Below are positions 31,285 through 41,973 of a DNA stretch of 64,000 nucleotides, one piece after another. Position 1 is the first letter of the stretch; each line of letters starts with the position of its first letter. The notes beneath the pieces were generated by a model. It made no database searches, was not told the DNA's origin, and worked only from the letters and a program-made list of their open reading frames with translations. The stretch is from Staphylococcus condimenti (GTDB lineage Bacteria; Bacillota; Bacilli; Staphylococcales; Staphylococcaceae), in assembly GCF_001618885.1 (NCBI RefSeq), contig NZ_CP015114.1, forward strand, positions 806,001 through 870,000. The letters run 5' to 3'. Both the position numbers and the translations under genes were made by a program.

Positions 31285-32706
31285 TTACACTCCTCTTCTC
31301 TTAAGTTCTTTTACTTCTGGTAATTGATGATCGACAATTTCAATTGGATAATTTCCTGTAAAGCAAGCATCACATTCGCCTTTTGAATCAAATTCATGGA
31401 ATACTTCGTGCATACCTTCTACAGAAAGATATGTTAAAGAATCTGCACCGATCATTTCTTTCATTTCTTCTACTGTATGTTGAGCTGCCATTAATTCAGC
31501 ATGTGTTGAAACGTCAATGCCGTAGTAGCACGGATCTACTAAAGGCGGTGACGAAATACCCATGTGTACTTCTTTAGCTCCTGCTGATTTTAAAGCTTTC
31601 ACAATATATTTACTTGTTGTACCACGTACAATAGAGTCATCGATAACGACTACACGTTTGCCTTCAATTACGTCTCTGATAGGCGAATGCTTCATACGCA
31701 CTTGTTTCTCACGCACACTTTGGTCAGGTGTAATAAAAGTACGTCCGATATAACGATTTTTTAATAAACCTTGTTCATTCGGAATACCTGTATACTCTGA
31801 AAAGCCTTTGGCTGCTTGTAAAGAAGAATCAGGTACACCGATGACAATATCAGCTTCAATTCCCATTTCACTTGCTAATTTTTTACCTAAAGCTTTACGT
31901 ACATTGTAAATAGAATGTTTATGAAATTCTGAATCAGGACGTGCAAAGTAAACATATTCCATCGAACACATATTATGATTGATATTTGTAGAATAATAAT
32001 CATAATCAACGTCATTTTCGCCGCTGAATGTAATCAATTCACCTGGTTCAATATCACGAATATATGTTGCGCCGATAGCTTGAAACGCACATGTTTCACT
32101 TGCAACACAATATGCCCCGTCAACTTCACCCAACATCAAAGGACGTACACCATTGTTGTCTCTGACTGCTGCTAATTGATTCGTATTCAGCATGACACAA
32201 CTGAATGCACCTTTAACTTGATTTAATGCCGCTTTTTGATTGGTTTTAATGTTTGGTGATTTACCTCTGATCAACAAATGAGCCAATACTTCTGAATCAC
32301 TTGTTGTTTGGAACACACTGCCTTCTGATTCTAAGGCATGGCGAATTTGAACTGCATTTGTCAAATTGCCGTTATGTGCTAATCCTAAATCACCTTTTGA
32401 ATGTTTGAATAAGAATGGTTGTACGTTGGCAATCTCGCTAGCTCCTCTTGTCGCATAACGCACATGTCCGATTGCATTTTGAAAACCTTGCAATGATTCT
32501 AATTGTGCATCTGAAATTGCTTCAGTTAACAAACCCATGCCGCGTGCGCCAAACAGCGATTCGCCGTTTGAGCACACAATACCTGCACCTTCTTGTCCAC
32601 GATGCTGCAAACTATGCAACGCCATGTAAGTTAGTGTAGCTGCATGAGGATGATTCCATATTCCAAAGACTCCACATTCTTCATTTAATCCGCGGATGTC
32701 ATACAT
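31285..32706 (-). CDS. purF: Amidophosphoribosyltransferase with Fe-S-type cysteines
   Basis: Commits PRPP to purine synthesis by adding the glutamine amide nitrogen. N-terminal propeptide [10 protein letters not shown], then the catalytic Cys of the Ntn glutaminase (ECGVFGIW), then the PRTase domain with PRPP loop [12 protein letters not shown]. Four cysteines in the positions that hold the 4Fe-4S cluster in B. subtilis PurF are present: [16 protein letters not shown] and the CDAC pair in [11 protein letters not shown] chose the ATG at 32706; upstream is an in-frame extension lying in purL. It overlaps purL by 22 bases. Confidence 0.95.
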   Translation of the reverse strand: MYDIRGLNEECGVFGIWNHPHAATLTYMALHSLQHRGQEGAGIVCSNGESLFGARGMGLLTEAISDAQLESLQGFQNAIGHVRYATRGASEIANVQPFLFKHSKGDLGLAHNGNLTNAVQIRHALESEGSVFQTTSDSEVLAHLLIRGKSPNIKTNQKAALNQVKGAFSCVMLNTNQLAAVRDNNGVRPLMLGEVDGAYCVASETCAFQAIGATYIRDIEPGELITFSGENDVDYDYYSTNINHNMCSMEYVYFARPDSEFHKHSIYNVRKALGKKLASEMGIEADIVIGVPDSSLQAAKGFSEYTGIPNEQGLLKNRYIGRTFITPDQSVREKQVRMKHSPIRDVIEGKRVVVIDDSIVRGTTSKYIVKALKSAGAKEVHMGISSPPLVDPCYYGIDVSTHAELMAAQHTVEEMKEMIGADSLTYLSVEGMHEVFHEFDSKGECDACFTGNYPIEIVDHQLPEVKELKRRGV

Positions 32707-34874
32707 TGAGGAATTGCTCCTTCCCAAATTTCGTTTAACGTCGACACGCTTTCTTCTACTGTTGTTTGACCGTTAGTTACTTTAAATTGACCATTGTCTT
32801 TTACCGTTCCGATTTCTTGTGCATTCGGAATATCTAATGTTTGCCCTTCTTTAACTGCGACAATATAACGACCTTGAGATTCACTGAATAATTGCGCATC
32901 AGATACGTCTAATTCAGCATCTACGCCTAAACCATAGAAAGCACTGAATCGTGCAAGTGTAATTAATAAACCGCCTTTACCGACTGTTTGTACATGAGAA
33001 GCTTTTCCGTCTCTGATAGCTTTTTTGATTTGTTCGCCTTTTTCTACTTCCTCAGATAAATCTAAAGCTTCTGATTCATGGTTGACTTTACCGTATAATA
33101 ATTTTTCAAGTTGGCTGCCGCCGAAATCGTTACGAGTTTCTCCTACAAGATATAATTTATCTCCCGCATGCGGGTGGAAATCATTTAAGTAATCAATATT
33201 TTCAATTAAACCGACCATACCTACTACTGGTGTTGGGAAAATTGAAGTACCTTTAGTTTCGTTATATAAAGAAACGTTACCAGACACAACTGGTGTTTTA
33301 AGTACTTCACATGCTTCTGCCATACCTTTTGTAGAATCGATTAATTGTTGATAGATTTCTTTTTTCTCAGGAGAACCATAGTTCAAGCAGTCAGTCATAG
33401 CGAGTGGTGTAGCACCTACTGCGATTAAGTTACGATAAGCTTCTGCTACAACCATTTTACCGCCTTCATAAGGTTGGTTATATACATAACGTGCTTCACC
33501 ATCAATTGTAGAAGCAATTGCTTTATTTGTACCTTCAACACGAACTACTGATGCTTGCAGTCCTGGTTTTACAACAGTATTAGCACCTACTTGTTGATCG
33601 TATTGTTCGTATAAATAACGTTTAGAAGCAATTGTCGGATGAGCCAATAATTTCTTGAATACATCATTCACATCTACATTGCTGTAATCATTTTTTGAAG
33701 TGTTGTATGCTTTTTCTTCGCCTTCTAAAATATAAACAGGCGCTTCATCTGCTAATGGTTCTACAGGAATATCAGCATATACTTCATCTTCATAAGTAAG
33801 AACGAAACGATCTGTATCTGTTACTTCTCCGATAACTGCACTGTCTAATTCGTGTTTATCGAATAAATCTAAGAATTTTTGTTCTGTACCTTTTTCAACA
33901 ACTAATAACATACGTTCTTGTGTTTCTGAAAGCATCATTTCATAAGGTGAAATACCTTCTTCACGTACAGGCACTTGATCTAAACGCATATGCATGCCGC
34001 TTCCGCCTTTAGCTGCCATTTCAGATGATGAAGATGTTAAACCAGCAGCACCCATATCTTGAATGCCGACTAATTCTGGGAATGTGATGGCTTCAAGTGT
34101 TGCTTCCATTAATTTTTTACCTACAAATGGGTCACCGATTTGAACTGAAGGACGTTTGCTTTCACTTTCTTCGCTCAATTCTTCAGAAGCAAAAGTCGCA
34201 CCATGGATACCATCACGTCCTGTTTTTAAACCAACATAAATTACAGAGTTGCCAACACCTTTAGCAGTACCTTTTTGAATCATATCGTGATCGATGATAC
34301 CAACACACATTGCATTTACTAATGGGTTGCCGTCATAACGTTCATCAAATTCAATTTCACCTGCAGTTGTCGGAATACCGATACAGTTGCCGTAACCGCC
34401 GATACCTGCAACAACACCGCGTGTTAAAGTGCGGTTTTGAATTTCGTCTAATTCACCAAAACGTAAACTGTTTAATAAGTTGATTGGGCGTGCACCGATA
34501 GATACGATGTCACGAATAATACCGCCAACACCTGTTGCTGCACCTTGATAAGGTTCGATCGCTGATGGATGGTTATGAGATTCAACTTTAAACACAACAG
34601 CTTGGTTATCGCCGATATCAACAACACCAGCACCTTCACCAGGCCCCATTAACACATGTTCACTTGTTGTTGGGAACTGTTTTAAAAATGGTTTTGAATG
34701 TTTATATGAACAATGTTCACTCCACATTACTGAAAAAATTCCTATTTCAGTAAAGTTCGGCTCTCTTCCTAAAATGTCGACTACTTTATCATATTCTGCA
34801 TCAGTTAATCCCATGTCGCTGTATAATTTCTCAGCTTTGATTTCTTCAATACTTGGCTCAATAAACTTAGGCAT
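32685..34874 (-). CDS. purL: Phosphoribosylformylglycinamidine synthase subunit PurL
   Basis: Large synthetase subunit converting FGAR to FGAM (step 4), working with PurS and the glutaminase PurQ. 729 aa is the small-type PurL of Gram-positives. Tandem PurM-like halves are visible in [53 protein letters not shown] and [10 protein letters not shown]. It overlaps purQ by 8 bases. Confidence 0.97.
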   Translation of the reverse strand: MPKFIEPSIEEIKAEKLYSDMGLTDAEYDKVVDILGREPNFTEIGIFSVMWSEHCSYKHSKPFLKQFPTTSEHVLMGPGEGAGVVDIGDNQAVVFKVESHNHPSAIEPYQGAATGVGGIIRDIVSIGARPINLLNSLRFGELDEIQNRTLTRGVVAGIGGYGNCIGIPTTAGEIEFDERYDGNPLVNAMCVGIIDHDMIQKGTAKGVGNSVIYVGLKTGRDGIHGATFASEELSEESESKRPSVQIGDPFVGKKLMEATLEAITFPELVGIQDMGAAGLTSSSSEMAAKGGSGMHMRLDQVPVREEGISPYEMMLSETQERMLLVVEKGTEQKFLDLFDKHELDSAVIGEVTDTDRFVLTYEDEVYADIPVEPLADEAPVYILEGEEKAYNTSKNDYSNVDVNDVFKKLLAHPTIASKRYLYEQYDQQVGANTVVKPGLQASVVRVEGTNKAIASTIDGEARYVYNQPYEGGKMVVAEAYRNLIAVGATPLAMTDCLNYGSPEKKEIYQQLIDSTKGMAEACEVLKTPVVSGNVSLYNETKGTSIFPTPVVGMVGLIENIDYLNDFHPHAGDKLYLVGETRNDFGGSQLEKLLYGKVNHESEALDLSEEVEKGEQIKKAIRDGKASHVQTVGKGGLLITLARFSAFYGLGVDAELDVSDAQLFSESQGRYIVAVKEGQTLDIPNAQEIGTVKDNGQFKVTNGQTTVEESVSTLNEIWEGAIPQCMTSAD

Positions 34875-35538
34875 TTTGTTCCCTCCAACTATTTACCATT
34901 GACTCAAATAATTTCACACCATCTTCTGTTCCTAAAATTGATTCTAATGCACGTTCTGGGTGAGGCATCATTCCGCATACATTTCCGCGCTCATTTACGA
35001 TGCCTGCGATATCATCATAAGAACCATTAGGGTTATCTGTATATTTTAAAATGATTTGATTGTTTGCTTCTAATGCTTTATACATTTCTTCAGTACAATA
35101 ATAATTTCCTTCACCATGTGCTACTGGATAAACAACTGTTTCGTTTTCAGCATATTCTTTTGTAAAAGGTGTTTGGTTATTAACAATTTTCAAAGTTTCG
35201 TTGCGGCTTACAAATAAATGCGTATCATTATGCAATAAAGCTCCAGGTAATAATCCTACTTCCGTTAAAACTTGGAAACCATTACAAACACCAAGAACTG
35301 GTTTGCCTTCTTCAGCAAAACGTTTAACTTCAGAAATAATTGGTGCAACACTTGCCATCGCTCCAGAACGTAAATAGTCACCGAATGAGAAACCGCCTGG
35401 AATCAATACACCGTCGAAGCCTTCTAATGAAGTTTCGCGGTAATCTACATATTCTGCCTCAGCACCTGTTTTCAATGCCCCATTCAGCATATCTCTGTCA
35501 CAGTTAGAGCCAGGAAATACTAATACTGCGAATTTCAT
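34867..35538 (-). CDS. purQ: Phosphoribosylformylglycinamidine synthase glutaminase subunit PurQ
   Basis: Class I glutamine amidotransferase supplying ammonia to PurL. 223 aa, starting [17 protein letters not shown], nucleophile Cys in [10 protein letters not shown], His-Glu of the triad in [10 protein letters not shown]. It overlaps purS by one base and purL by eight. Confidence 0.96.
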   Translation of the reverse strand: MKFAVLVFPGSNCDRDMLNGALKTGAEAEYVDYRETSLEGFDGVLIPGGFSFGDYLRSGAMASVAPIISEVKRFAEEGKPVLGVCNGFQVLTEVGLLPGALLHNDTHLFVSRNETLKIVNNQTPFTKEYAENETVVYPVAHGEGNYYCTEEMYKALEANNQIILKYTDNPNGSYDDIAGIVNERGNVCGMMPHPERALESILGTEDGVKLFESMVNSWREQNA

Positions 35539-35804
35539 TATGCATTCTCCTTTTCATCATCTTCGACAACTTTATAGCTGTATTCTTCGATAACTGTATT
35601 CGCAAACAATTTTTCACTTAATGTGTTTACAATATTGTGTACTGCTTCATCTGTCGCTTCATCTACAGTAAAGTACAATAATTTACCTACACGAATATCA
35701 TTAACTTGGTTATAACCTAAGTCATGTACTGCACGATTAAGTGCTTGTCCTTGTGTATCTAATACTTGCGGTTGTAATGTGATGTGCAATTCGATAGTTT
35801 TCAT
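35538..35804 (-). CDS. purS: Phosphoribosylformylglycinamidine synthase subunit PurS
   Basis: Small (88 aa) structural subunit that docks PurQ to PurL. Recognised by [20 protein letters not shown], the family-typical VLDPQGQAL segment, and its position between purC and purQ. It shares one base with purC upstream (start at 35804) and one with purQ. Confidence 0.94.
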   Translation of the reverse strand: MKTIELHITLQPQVLDTQGQALNRAVHDLGYNQVNDIRVGKLLYFTVDEATDEAVHNIVNTLSEKLFANTVIEEYSYKVVEDDEKENA

Positions 35805-36508
35805 TATTTAAGTGCCTCCAGTTTATTTAAGAAAGTTTGGTATGTGTCAATAATTGAACCGCGATCTTCACGGTATACATCTTTATCAAAATTTGTGTCG
35901 CTGTCTTTTTCCCAAATACGACAAGTATCTGGTGAAATTTCGTCAGCTAATAAGATATCGCCATCTTCTGTTCGTCCGAATTCAATTTTAAAATCTACTA
36001 AGCGTAAATTAATACTGTCTAACATTTCAACTAATGCTTTATTGATTTCTAATGCCATTTTTTTCAATTTTGCAATTTCTTCATCATTTGCAATATTCAA
36101 TAATTTAACATGGTCATCTGTGATAAGAGGATCATTCAAGTCATCATTTTTATAGAAGAATTCAACAAGCGGTGTTTCGAATTCATGTCCTTTTTCAAAA
36201 CCCAAACGTTTGGTAATTGAACCTGCTGCAATATTTCTTACAACAACTTCTAACGGTATAATTTCTACTGAACGTACAAGTTGTTCAGTTTCTGATGTTT
36301 GTTCTATAAAGTGGCTTTTAATACCATGTTTTTTCAGGTGTTCAAAAATAATTGAAGTAATTTGGTTATTTAGTCGACCTTTACCTTCAATGTGGTCTTT
36401 TTTCGCACCATTTCCTGCTGTCACTTCATCTTTATATTCAACTCTTAATACGCCATCTTCATCTGTTGAAAAAATACGTTTTGCTTTTCCTTCATATAAT
36501 AATGACAT
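35804..36508 (-). CDS. purC: Phosphoribosylaminoimidazole-succinocarboxamide synthase
   Basis: Couples aspartate to CAIR (step 7). 234 aa, starting [19 protein letters not shown], with the SAICAR synthetase signatures [14 protein letters not shown] and [13 protein letters not shown]. It abuts purK (shared base at 36508) and purS. Confidence 0.96.
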   Translation of the reverse strand: MSLLYEGKAKRIFSTDEDGVLRVEYKDEVTAGNGAKKDHIEGKGRLNNQITSIIFEHLKKHGIKSHFIEQTSETEQLVRSVEIIPLEVVVRNIAAGSITKRLGFEKGHEFETPLVEFFYKNDDLNDPLITDDHVKLLNIANDEEIAKLKKMALEINKALVEMLDSINLRLVDFKIEFGRTEDGDILLADEISPDTCRIWEKDSDTNFDKDVYREDRGSIIDTYQTFLNKLEALK

Positions 36509-37635
36509 TACTTGTTTCCTCCTTTAAAGGTTGTTAACATTTCTTGTTCTGTTTTATCAACATCATCTGTTAACACTGTCATATGTCCCATTTTTCTTGC
36601 TGGTTTTCTTGATGCTTTGCCATAAATGTGTACATGCCATTCTGGATGGTCACCAAATTCATCTTCTAATAAATCTAAATCTTTTCCTAACAGGTTCATC
36701 ATAACTGCAGGTTTTAAGACTTCAATTTTTTCTGGCAGCTTCTGACCTGTGACAGCTAAAATATGTGTGTCAAATTGTGAATAATCACAAGCTTCAATAG
36801 AATAATGTCCAGAATTGTGTGGTCGTGGTGCAATTTCATTTACATAAAGATCATTATTTTTATCGATAAAGAATTCCACAGTGAAAGTTCCGACAAAGTG
36901 TACTTTATTTTTAATTTTATCTACTTCGTTTCGTGCTTCGTTTTCTTTATCAGAACGTGCTGGGACGATTGTTTTAAAAAGAACTTGGTCGCGGTGTTCG
37001 TTTTCTTGAAGTGGGAAATAACTAATTTGACCGCCATTTCCGATAGTAACTGTTAGTGAGACTTCTTTATATAAATCTAAAAATTGTTCAGCTACACACT
37101 CTTGGTTTTCGACAAGAGTTTTCGCTTCATTCAAGTCATTTGCATCTCGAACTAGTATTTGCCCTTTTCCATCGTATCCACCAAAACGTGTTTTTACCAT
37201 AAATGGATAACCTAATTTATCAACTGTGGCATCCAAATCAGAAGGTTTAGTCAACTGTGCATAAGGAACAATTTTAGTTCCAGCAGCTTCTAATGTCTGC
37301 TTTTCAGTCAAACGGTCTTGAAGTAATTGGATAGCTTGATAGCCTTGGGGAACATTGAATTCTTCAGTTAATGCTTTCAATTGATCTGCAGCAATATTTT
37401 CAAATTCATAAGTAATGACGTCTGAAACTTCTCCTAATTTTCTTAAAGCATCCATGTCATCGTAAGCAGCATTAATAAATTCATGTGCTACATACTGACA
37501 AGGAGCCTCAGCATCAGGATCTAACACGATAACTTTAAAGCCCATTTTTTGAGCTGATTGCGCCATCATTTTACCTAATTGTCCGCCGCCGATAATTCCT
37601 ATAGTGGCACCGAATTTTAATTTATTGAAGTTCAC
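36508..37635 (-). CDS. purK: 5-(carboxyamino)imidazole ribonucleotide synthase
   Basis: ATP-grasp enzyme that carboxylates AIR to N5-CAIR. 375 aa, N-terminal [22 protein letters not shown]-grasp region [11 protein letters not shown], catalytic [22 protein letters not shown]. Start is GTG at 37635, 14 bases inside the 3' end of purE, with AGGAGAG seven bases upstream. Confidence 0.95.
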   Translation of the reverse strand: MNFNKLKFGATIGIIGGGQLGKMMAQSAQKMGFKVIVLDPDAEAPCQYVAHEFINAAYDDMDALRKLGEVSDVITYEFENIAADQLKALTEEFNVPQGYQAIQLLQDRLTEKQTLEAAGTKIVPYAQLTKPSDLDATVDKLGYPFMVKTRFGGYDGKGQILVRDANDLNEAKTLVENQECVAEQFLDLYKEVSLTVTIGNGGQISYFPLQENEHRDQVLFKTIVPARSDKENEARNEVDKIKNKVHFVGTFTVEFFIDKNNDLYVNEIAPRPHNSGHYSIEACDYSQFDTHILAVTGQKLPEKIEVLKPAVMMNLLGKDLDLLEDEFGDHPEWHVHIYGKASRKPARKMGHMTVLTDDVDKTEQEMLTTFKGGNK

Positions 37636-38113
37636 TTTGCATCTCTCCTACTTTGTCTACTAGTGATTGCTGATACTCTTCTAACTTCTTACGTACTTCA
37701 TCACTCTTAATGCTTAAAATACGTGCGGCAAGAATACCTGCATTTTTAGCTCCTGCCTTGCCGATTGCTGTTGTAGCAACTGGAATACCACCTGGCATTT
37801 GCACAATAGATAACAGTGAATCTAATCCTTTTAAGCTTTTTGATTCAATAGGAACGCCAATAACAGGCAATGTTGTCATTGAAGCAACCATTCCTGGTAA
37901 ATGCGCTGCTCCGCCTGCGCCTGCAATAATGACATCATAACCATTTAATCTGGCTTCTGTCGCAAAGTCGAACATTAATTTCGGCGTACGATGTGCAGAT
38001 ACTACCTTTTTATCGTACGGAATTCCAAATTGGTCCAACATCTGGCAACTTTCTGACATAATATTCCAGTCAGAAGAACTGCCCATAATAACTGCCACTT
38101 TCAAATTGAACAC
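37622..38113 (-). CDS. purE: N5-carboxyaminoimidazole ribonucleotide mutase
   Basis: First gene of the operon; converts N5-CAIR to CAIR. 163 aa with [21 protein letters not shown] (catalytic His) and [14 protein letters not shown]. The start could be 38113 or, more likely, three codons on ([10 protein letters not shown] at a TTG/other codon). AAAGGGTG lies before it. It is preceded by the PurR-box promoter. Confidence 0.95.
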   Translation of the reverse strand: MFNLKVAVIMGSSSDWNIMSESCQMLDQFGIPYDKKVVSAHRTPKLMFDFATEARLNGYDVIIAGAGGAAHLPGMVASMTTLPVIGVPIESKSLKGLDSLLSIVQMPGGIPVATTAIGKAGAKNAGILAARILSIKSDEVRKKLEEYQQSLVDKVGEMQSELQ

Positions 38114-38163
38114 CCTTTCAATTATTTGAAATTTTAATCAAGTAAGTTGTATATTACAGATAT

Positions 38164-38193
38164 AGCATAACAAATCAGGTAATGCTTTTTCAA
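38164..38193 (-). promoter_or_regulatory. SigA promoter of the purine operon
   Basis: Minus strand: -35 TTGAAA, 18-bp spacer, -10 TATGCT, about 50 bases before purE. The PurR box at 38196-38210 abuts it. Confidence 0.75.
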
Positions 38194-38195
38194 TC

Positions 38196-38210
38196 AAAAA
38201 TCGAACTTTC
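38196..38210 (-). promoter_or_regulatory. PurR box upstream of purE
   Basis: AAAAATCGAACTTTC fits the Gram-positive PurBox core (AWWWCCGAACWWT) with one mismatch and lies next to the -35 of the pur promoter. Confidence 0.7.
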
Positions 38211-38230
38211 GACAGTTTTTTTAAAGAAAA

Positions 38231-38262
38231 TTACGTAATTATACGTAAATTCGTTAATTTAC
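38231..38262. repeat. Two overlapping palindromes between purE and folD
   Basis: TTACGTA-ATTA-TACGTAA (38231-38248) and GTAAATT-CGTT-AATTTAC (38245-38262) are two perfect 7-bp inverted repeats, each with a 4-bp spacer, sharing four bases. They lie between the two PurR boxes. Confidence 0.6.
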
Positions 38263-38279
38263 ACTTTTTAATCTTTGTT

Positions 38280-38292
38280 AAAGTTCGAAAAT
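38280..38292 (+). promoter_or_regulatory. PurR box upstream of folD
   Basis: AAAGTTCGAAAAT is the reverse orientation of the PurBox core (ATTTTCGAACTTT). It sits between the palindromes and the folD Shine-Dalgarno AGGAGG. folD belongs to the PurR regulon in B. subtilis. Confidence 0.7.
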
Positions 38293-38312
38293 TATTTAGG
38301 AGGAATTTACAC

Positions 38313-39170
38313 ATGGTTGCAAAAATTTTAGATGGCAAACAAATTGCAAAGGACTATCGCCAAGGGTTGCAAGATCAAGTTGAAGCGTTAAAAGAAAAGG
38401 GCTATACGCCTAAACTTTCTGTAATCTTAGTGGGCAATAATGGTGCTAGTCTTAGCTATGTAAAATCTAAAAAGAAAGCTGCTGAAAAAATCGGTATGAT
38501 CTCAGAAATCGTACATTTAGAGGAAACAGCAACTGAAGAAGAAGTATTAAACGAACTAGAACGTTTGAATAATGATGACAGCGTTAGCGGCATCTTGGTT
38601 CAAGTACCGCTTCCATCACAAGTAAGTGAACAAAAAGTACTTGAAGCTATCAACCCAGAAAAAGATGTAGATGGCTTCCACCCGCAAAATATCGGTAAAT
38701 TATACATTGATGAGCAAACTTTTGTACCTTGTACACCACTTGGTATTATGGAATTGCTTAAAAATGCAGATATTGACTTAGACGGTAAAGATGCAGTAGT
38801 AATCGGCCGCAGTCATATCGTTGGTCAACCTGTTTCAAAATTATTGATTCAACAAAACGCAACTGTAACTATCTTGCATTCTCATTCAAAAGATATGAGC
38901 AAACATCTTAAAGATGCAGATATCATAGTCAGTGCGGTAGGTAAACCTGGATTAGTTACAAAAGAAGATGTTAAAGAAGGTGCCGTTGTCATCGATGTTG
39001 GTAATACACCTGATGAAAACGGAAAATTAAAAGGAGACGTTGAATATGAAGACGTCAAAGAAATTGCAGGTGCAATCACTCCTGTTCCTGGCGGCGTTGG
39101 CCCTATGACAATTACGATGGTATTGAATAATACTTTACTAGCTGAGAAAATGCGTCGAGGTATTGAATAA
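38313..39170 (+). CDS. folD: Bifunctional methylenetetrahydrofolate dehydrogenase/cyclohydrolase
   Basis: Interconverts 5,10-methylene-, methenyl- and 10-formyl-THF, providing formyl groups for PurN and PurH. 285 aa; catalytic [17 protein letters not shown] with Tyr and Lys, [14 protein letters not shown], and the Rossmann motif [12 protein letters not shown], ending in [25 protein letters not shown] precedes it. Divergent from the pur operon and probably regulated with it. Confidence 0.96.
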   Translation: MVAKILDGKQIAKDYRQGLQDQVEALKEKGYTPKLSVILVGNNGASLSYVKSKKKAAEKIGMISEIVHLEETATEEEVLNELERLNNDDSVSGILVQVPLPSQVSEQKVLEAINPEKDVDGFHPQNIGKLYIDEQTFVPCTPLGIMELLKNADIDLDGKDAVVIGRSHIVGQPVSKLLIQQNATVTILHSHSKDMSKHLKDADIIVSAVGKPGLVTKEDVKEGAVVIDVGNTPDENGKLKGDVEYEDVKEIAGAITPVPGGVGPMTITMVLNNTLLAEKMRRGIE

Positions 39171-39232
39171 TTCATTTTGAAGAATGAAAATCTAGATGTT
39201 TGAGGGAACTTTTTAATTTTCATTCACTATAC

Positions 39233-39274
39233 AAAAAGGGAGATGCTTACAAAAAATGTAGGCTTCTCCCTTTT
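39233..39274 (+). terminator. Terminator of folD (bidirectional)
   Basis: GGGAGA-GC-TACA and TGTA-GC-TCTCCC pair with small mismatches, flanked by A/T tracts on each side, so it can also end the M42 peptidase transcript on the minus strand. Confidence 0.85.
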
Positions 39275-39286
39275 CCATTTATTTTA

Positions 39287-40363
39287 TTACCATTTAATAT
39301 TTTCAACTGTTTCATCGTCTAAAGATTTCACAACTTCAGTAACTAACTTCACTGCATTCAAATAATCTTGTTTATGCATAATAGAAACATTCGAGTGCAT
39401 ATATCTTAGAGGTACGCCGATGACAATTGATGGTATACCATCATCTACAAGATGTATACTTCCGGCATCTGTACCGCCGCCTTGCGTAGTTCCCCACTGC
39501 ACTTCAATTCCTTTATCTTTAGCTACTTTTTTAATATGTCTGCGTAAACCAACATGAGCAATAATTGTTGCATCCATAAAAATAACCAGTGGTCCTTTGC
39601 CAAGTTCAGATTGCTCAGTACCACCTTTCATTCCAGGGGTATCATATGCAATTCCTACATCCACAGCGATTGCCAAATCAGGTTTAATTTTATGTGCTGC
39701 AACTTTAGCACCGCGTAAACCTACTTCCTCTTGTACTGTCGCACCAGAAACAAGATTAATATCAATCGCTTCACTTTTTAAATTTCTTAATACATCCACT
39801 GAAAGCGCACATCCGAAACGATTATCAAAAGCTTTAGCTAATAAATAATTCTCATCTGCCATCACTTCAAATTCAGAATATGGTGTTATCATATCTCCTA
39901 AATCTATTCCTAATTTTTCCGCTTCTTCTTTTGAAGAAACCCCGATATCAATAAACATATTCTTTATATCCATCGCTTGTTTTCTTTCTTCAGGTGCTAA
40001 TACATGAGGAGGTTTAGATCCGATTACCCCTCTGATTTCACTGCCATCTTCAGTTGTAACTGTCACTTTTTGTGAAAGCATGACTTGACTCCACCATCCA
40101 CCGGCAGCTGCAAATTTGATATAACCATTTTCATCAATATCAGTTACTATAAACCCAACTTCATCTAAGTGTCCTGCTATCATCAAAGTCTTATTTCCAT
40201 TGGCAGCTTTCTTTTTGCCGAAAATACCGCCTAAGTTGTCTTCAATCAGTTCATCAGATACAGGGGCAAGATATTCACGCATTGCTTCCTTAACTTGCAT
40301 TTCATGTCCTGCAATCCCATTAACATCTGTTAACTTTTTTAATAATTGATTCGTTTCATCCAT
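39287..40363 (-). CDS. M42 family metallopeptidase (deblocking/glutamyl aminopeptidase type)
   Basis: Binuclear zinc aminopeptidase, 358 aa, forming tetrahedral dodecamers in characterised members. Metal ligands and catalytic residues are visible in AGHLDEVGF, KAFDNRFGC, TVQEEVGLRGA and DVGIAYDTPGMKGG. The start at 40363 (MDETNQLL) has AAAGGGG before it. The frame continues upstream through a hydrophobic stretch in the former terminator, which I reject. Its upstream neighbour hmp is now separated by an IS. Confidence 0.88.
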   Translation of the reverse strand: MDETNQLLKKLTDVNGIAGHEMQVKEAMREYLAPVSDELIEDNLGGIFGKKKAANGNKTLMIAGHLDEVGFIVTDIDENGYIKFAAAGGWWSQVMLSQKVTVTTEDGSEIRGVIGSKPPHVLAPEERKQAMDIKNMFIDIGVSSKEEAEKLGIDLGDMITPYSEFEVMADENYLLAKAFDNRFGCALSVDVLRNLKSEAIDINLVSGATVQEEVGLRGAKVAAHKIKPDLAIAVDVGIAYDTPGMKGGTEQSELGKGPLVIFMDATIIAHVGLRRHIKKVAKDKGIEVQWGTTQGGGTDAGSIHLVDDGIPSIVIGVPLRYMHSNVSIMHKQDYLNAVKLVTEVVKSLDDETVENIKW

Positions 40364-40417
40364 TTTCATTTCCCCTTTCATTTTATTTAATATTAGCAAC
40401 TTTAAAAAACAAATAAA

Positions 40418-40451
40418 AGCAGACAAGCCTATAATCAAGACTTGTCTGCTT
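40418..40451 (-). terminator. Terminator originally serving hmp
   Basis: Read on the minus strand, AAGCAGACAAG and CTTGTCTGCTT pair across a 12-base loop and run into TTTTATTTG. The IS has inserted just outside the hairpin, between it and hmp. Confidence 0.85.
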
Positions 40452-40459
40452 AATATTAA
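40452..40459. repeat. Target-site duplication, left copy
   Basis: AATATTAA; the same 8 bases follow the right end of the IS at 41940-41947. Confidence 0.9.
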
Positions 40460-40471
40460 GGTTCTATACTA

Positions 40472-40508
40472 AATCGGACTGGTGAGAAAATCACTCGTCC
40501 GATTTTTT
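40472..40508 (+). terminator. Insulating terminator at the left end of the IS
   Basis: AATCGGAC...GTGA and TCAC...GTCCGATT pair around GAAAA and are followed by TTTT, before the transposase gene. It overlaps the inner part of the left terminal repeat. Confidence 0.75.
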
Positions 40509-40581
40509 GATATAAAAATAGCGCAATTATCTCTATAATTTAAAGTGACCAAACCCAAATTAAAGGAGATAAGTTGCGCCT

Positions 40582-41898
40582 ATGAATCATTTTATATCAA
40601 CTACACTGGGAATTAAAGATAAAAATATAGAATTCGATACTAAGGTTGAAGAAAAAGAGTATAAAGGAAAAACGTGTCTATTCTACTTTGGAAAATTGAC
40701 GTACGTTCCTGAGCACTGTGAAAACTGCGGCTTTAAAAATACCGAGTACTCCATTATAAAAAATGGAATGAAGAATTCCCGTATTACGATACCTAAGGTA
40801 TCTGAAAGACAAGCCTATTTGAACCTGAAGAAGCAGCGTTTTTACTGTAAGCACTGCTGTACGCACTTCACTGCTGAAACAAAAATAGTTGAGAGACATT
40901 GCCATATTTCGGATAATACCCGTTTAGCTGTTTTGCAGAAAGCTACCGAAATCCGTTCTCAAAAATCAATTGCTGAATCGTGTGCTGTCGGGGCTTCTAC
41001 AGTTGCTCGGATGATAGATAAAGCTGCTTCTCAGATTGCTCAAAAGCCGTTCAGCGCTTTGCCTGAACATTTAATGATGGATGAATTCAAAAGTGTCAAA
41101 CATGTCAGCCATAATATGAGTTTTATTTATGCTGATGCTGTGTCCCATCGTATCGTAGATATTGTTCCCGATCGCAGATTGGCAGCTCTGAAAACGCACT
41201 TTTATCGTTATTCACTAGCTGAAAGACAACGTGTGAAGACGGTATCTATCGATATGTACGAACCTTATATGTCTTTGATCAACGAAGTATTCCCTAATGC
41301 CAAAATTATTATAGACCGATTCCATATTGTACAATCATTGAATCGTGCTTTGAATATGACTCGTGTCAGTGTTATGAATACTTTCCGAAATAACGACAGA
41401 CCGCTTTACAATAAATATAAGCGTTACTGGAAACTGCTTTTGAAACCTTATGAACAATTGGAGATGTTCGAATATAATAAAGTTCCTCTGTTCAAACAAT
41501 GGAAAACCACCAAAGGAATTGTAGATTTCTTATTGGATTTTGATGATAAATTGTTAAACACGCATCACTATGTCCATCAGCTGCGTTACGCTTTAAAAGA
41601 AAATGATGAACAGTTATATACATCAACCATACAGGCAATAACCATGGGAAACATTGCCCCCAAACTTCAAATTTCCATCAGAACACTTAAAAATTATCAT
41701 GACATGGTACTGAATACTTTGGAATATTCGAATCTGACCAACGGTCCGCTCGAAGGTATTAATAATAAGATCAAACTGATAAAAAGGGTTTCTTTCGGTT
41801 ATAGAAACTTCACTAATTTGCGCAATCGTATTATTTTATGTACGAGACTTTTTTCCTCGAATCCTAAAAAAGAGATTAAGCAGCTAAAAGCTGCTTAA
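40582..41898 (+). CDS. ISL3 family transposase
   Basis: 438-aa DDE transposase. The N terminus has a zinc-ribbon (CENCGF...FYCKHCCTHF) and a helix-turn-helix (SIAESCAVGASTVARMID). The catalytic core has the first Asp in LMMDEFKSV, the second in KIIIDRFHIVQ and the Glu in GPLEGINNKIK. The frame is intact, so the IS could be active. AAAGGAG lies upstream of the ATG. The stop codon lies in an AAGCAGC/GCTGCTT hairpin. Confidence 0.95.
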   Translation: MNHFISTTLGIKDKNIEFDTKVEEKEYKGKTCLFYFGKLTYVPEHCENCGFKNTEYSIIKNGMKNSRITIPKVSERQAYLNLKKQRFYCKHCCTHFTAETKIVERHCHISDNTRLAVLQKATEIRSQKSIAESCAVGASTVARMIDKAASQIAQKPFSALPEHLMMDEFKSVKHVSHNMSFIYADAVSHRIVDIVPDRRLAALKTHFYRYSLAERQRVKTVSIDMYEPYMSLINEVFPNAKIIIDRFHIVQSLNRALNMTRVSVMNTFRNNDRPLYNKYKRYWKLLLKPYEQLEMFEYNKVPLFKQWKTTKGIVDFLLDFDDKLLNTHHYVHQLRYALKENDEQLYTSTIQAITMGNIAPKLQISIRTLKNYHDMVLNTLEYSNLTNGPLEGINNKIKLIKRVSFGYRNFTNLRNRIILCTRLFSSNPKKEIKQLKAA

Positions 41899-41939
41899 CC
41901 TCTATAATTTGAGCCACCAGTCCTATTTGACAGAGAGCC

Positions 41940-41947
41940 AATATTAA
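41940..41947. repeat. Target-site duplication, right copy
   Basis: AATATTAA, identical to 40452-40459. Confidence 0.9.
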
Positions 41948-41973
41948 TAAATGATTTTTAATTCTGCTTAAAA

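Larger units (their letters stand above)
40460..41939 (+). mobile_element. Complete ISL3-family insertion sequence (1480 bp)
   Basis: Bounded by imperfect 28-bp terminal inverted repeats (left GGTTCTATACTAAATCGGAC, right reversed GGCTCTCTGTCAAATAGGAC, both continuing TGGTG) and flanked by the exact 8-bp duplication AATATTAA at 40452-40459 and 41940-41947. One transposase gene inside. A terminator-like hairpin just inside the left end (40472-40508: AATCGGAC/GTCCGATT plus T-run) would block read-through into the transposase, and another hairpin overlaps the transposase stop. Confidence 0.95.
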
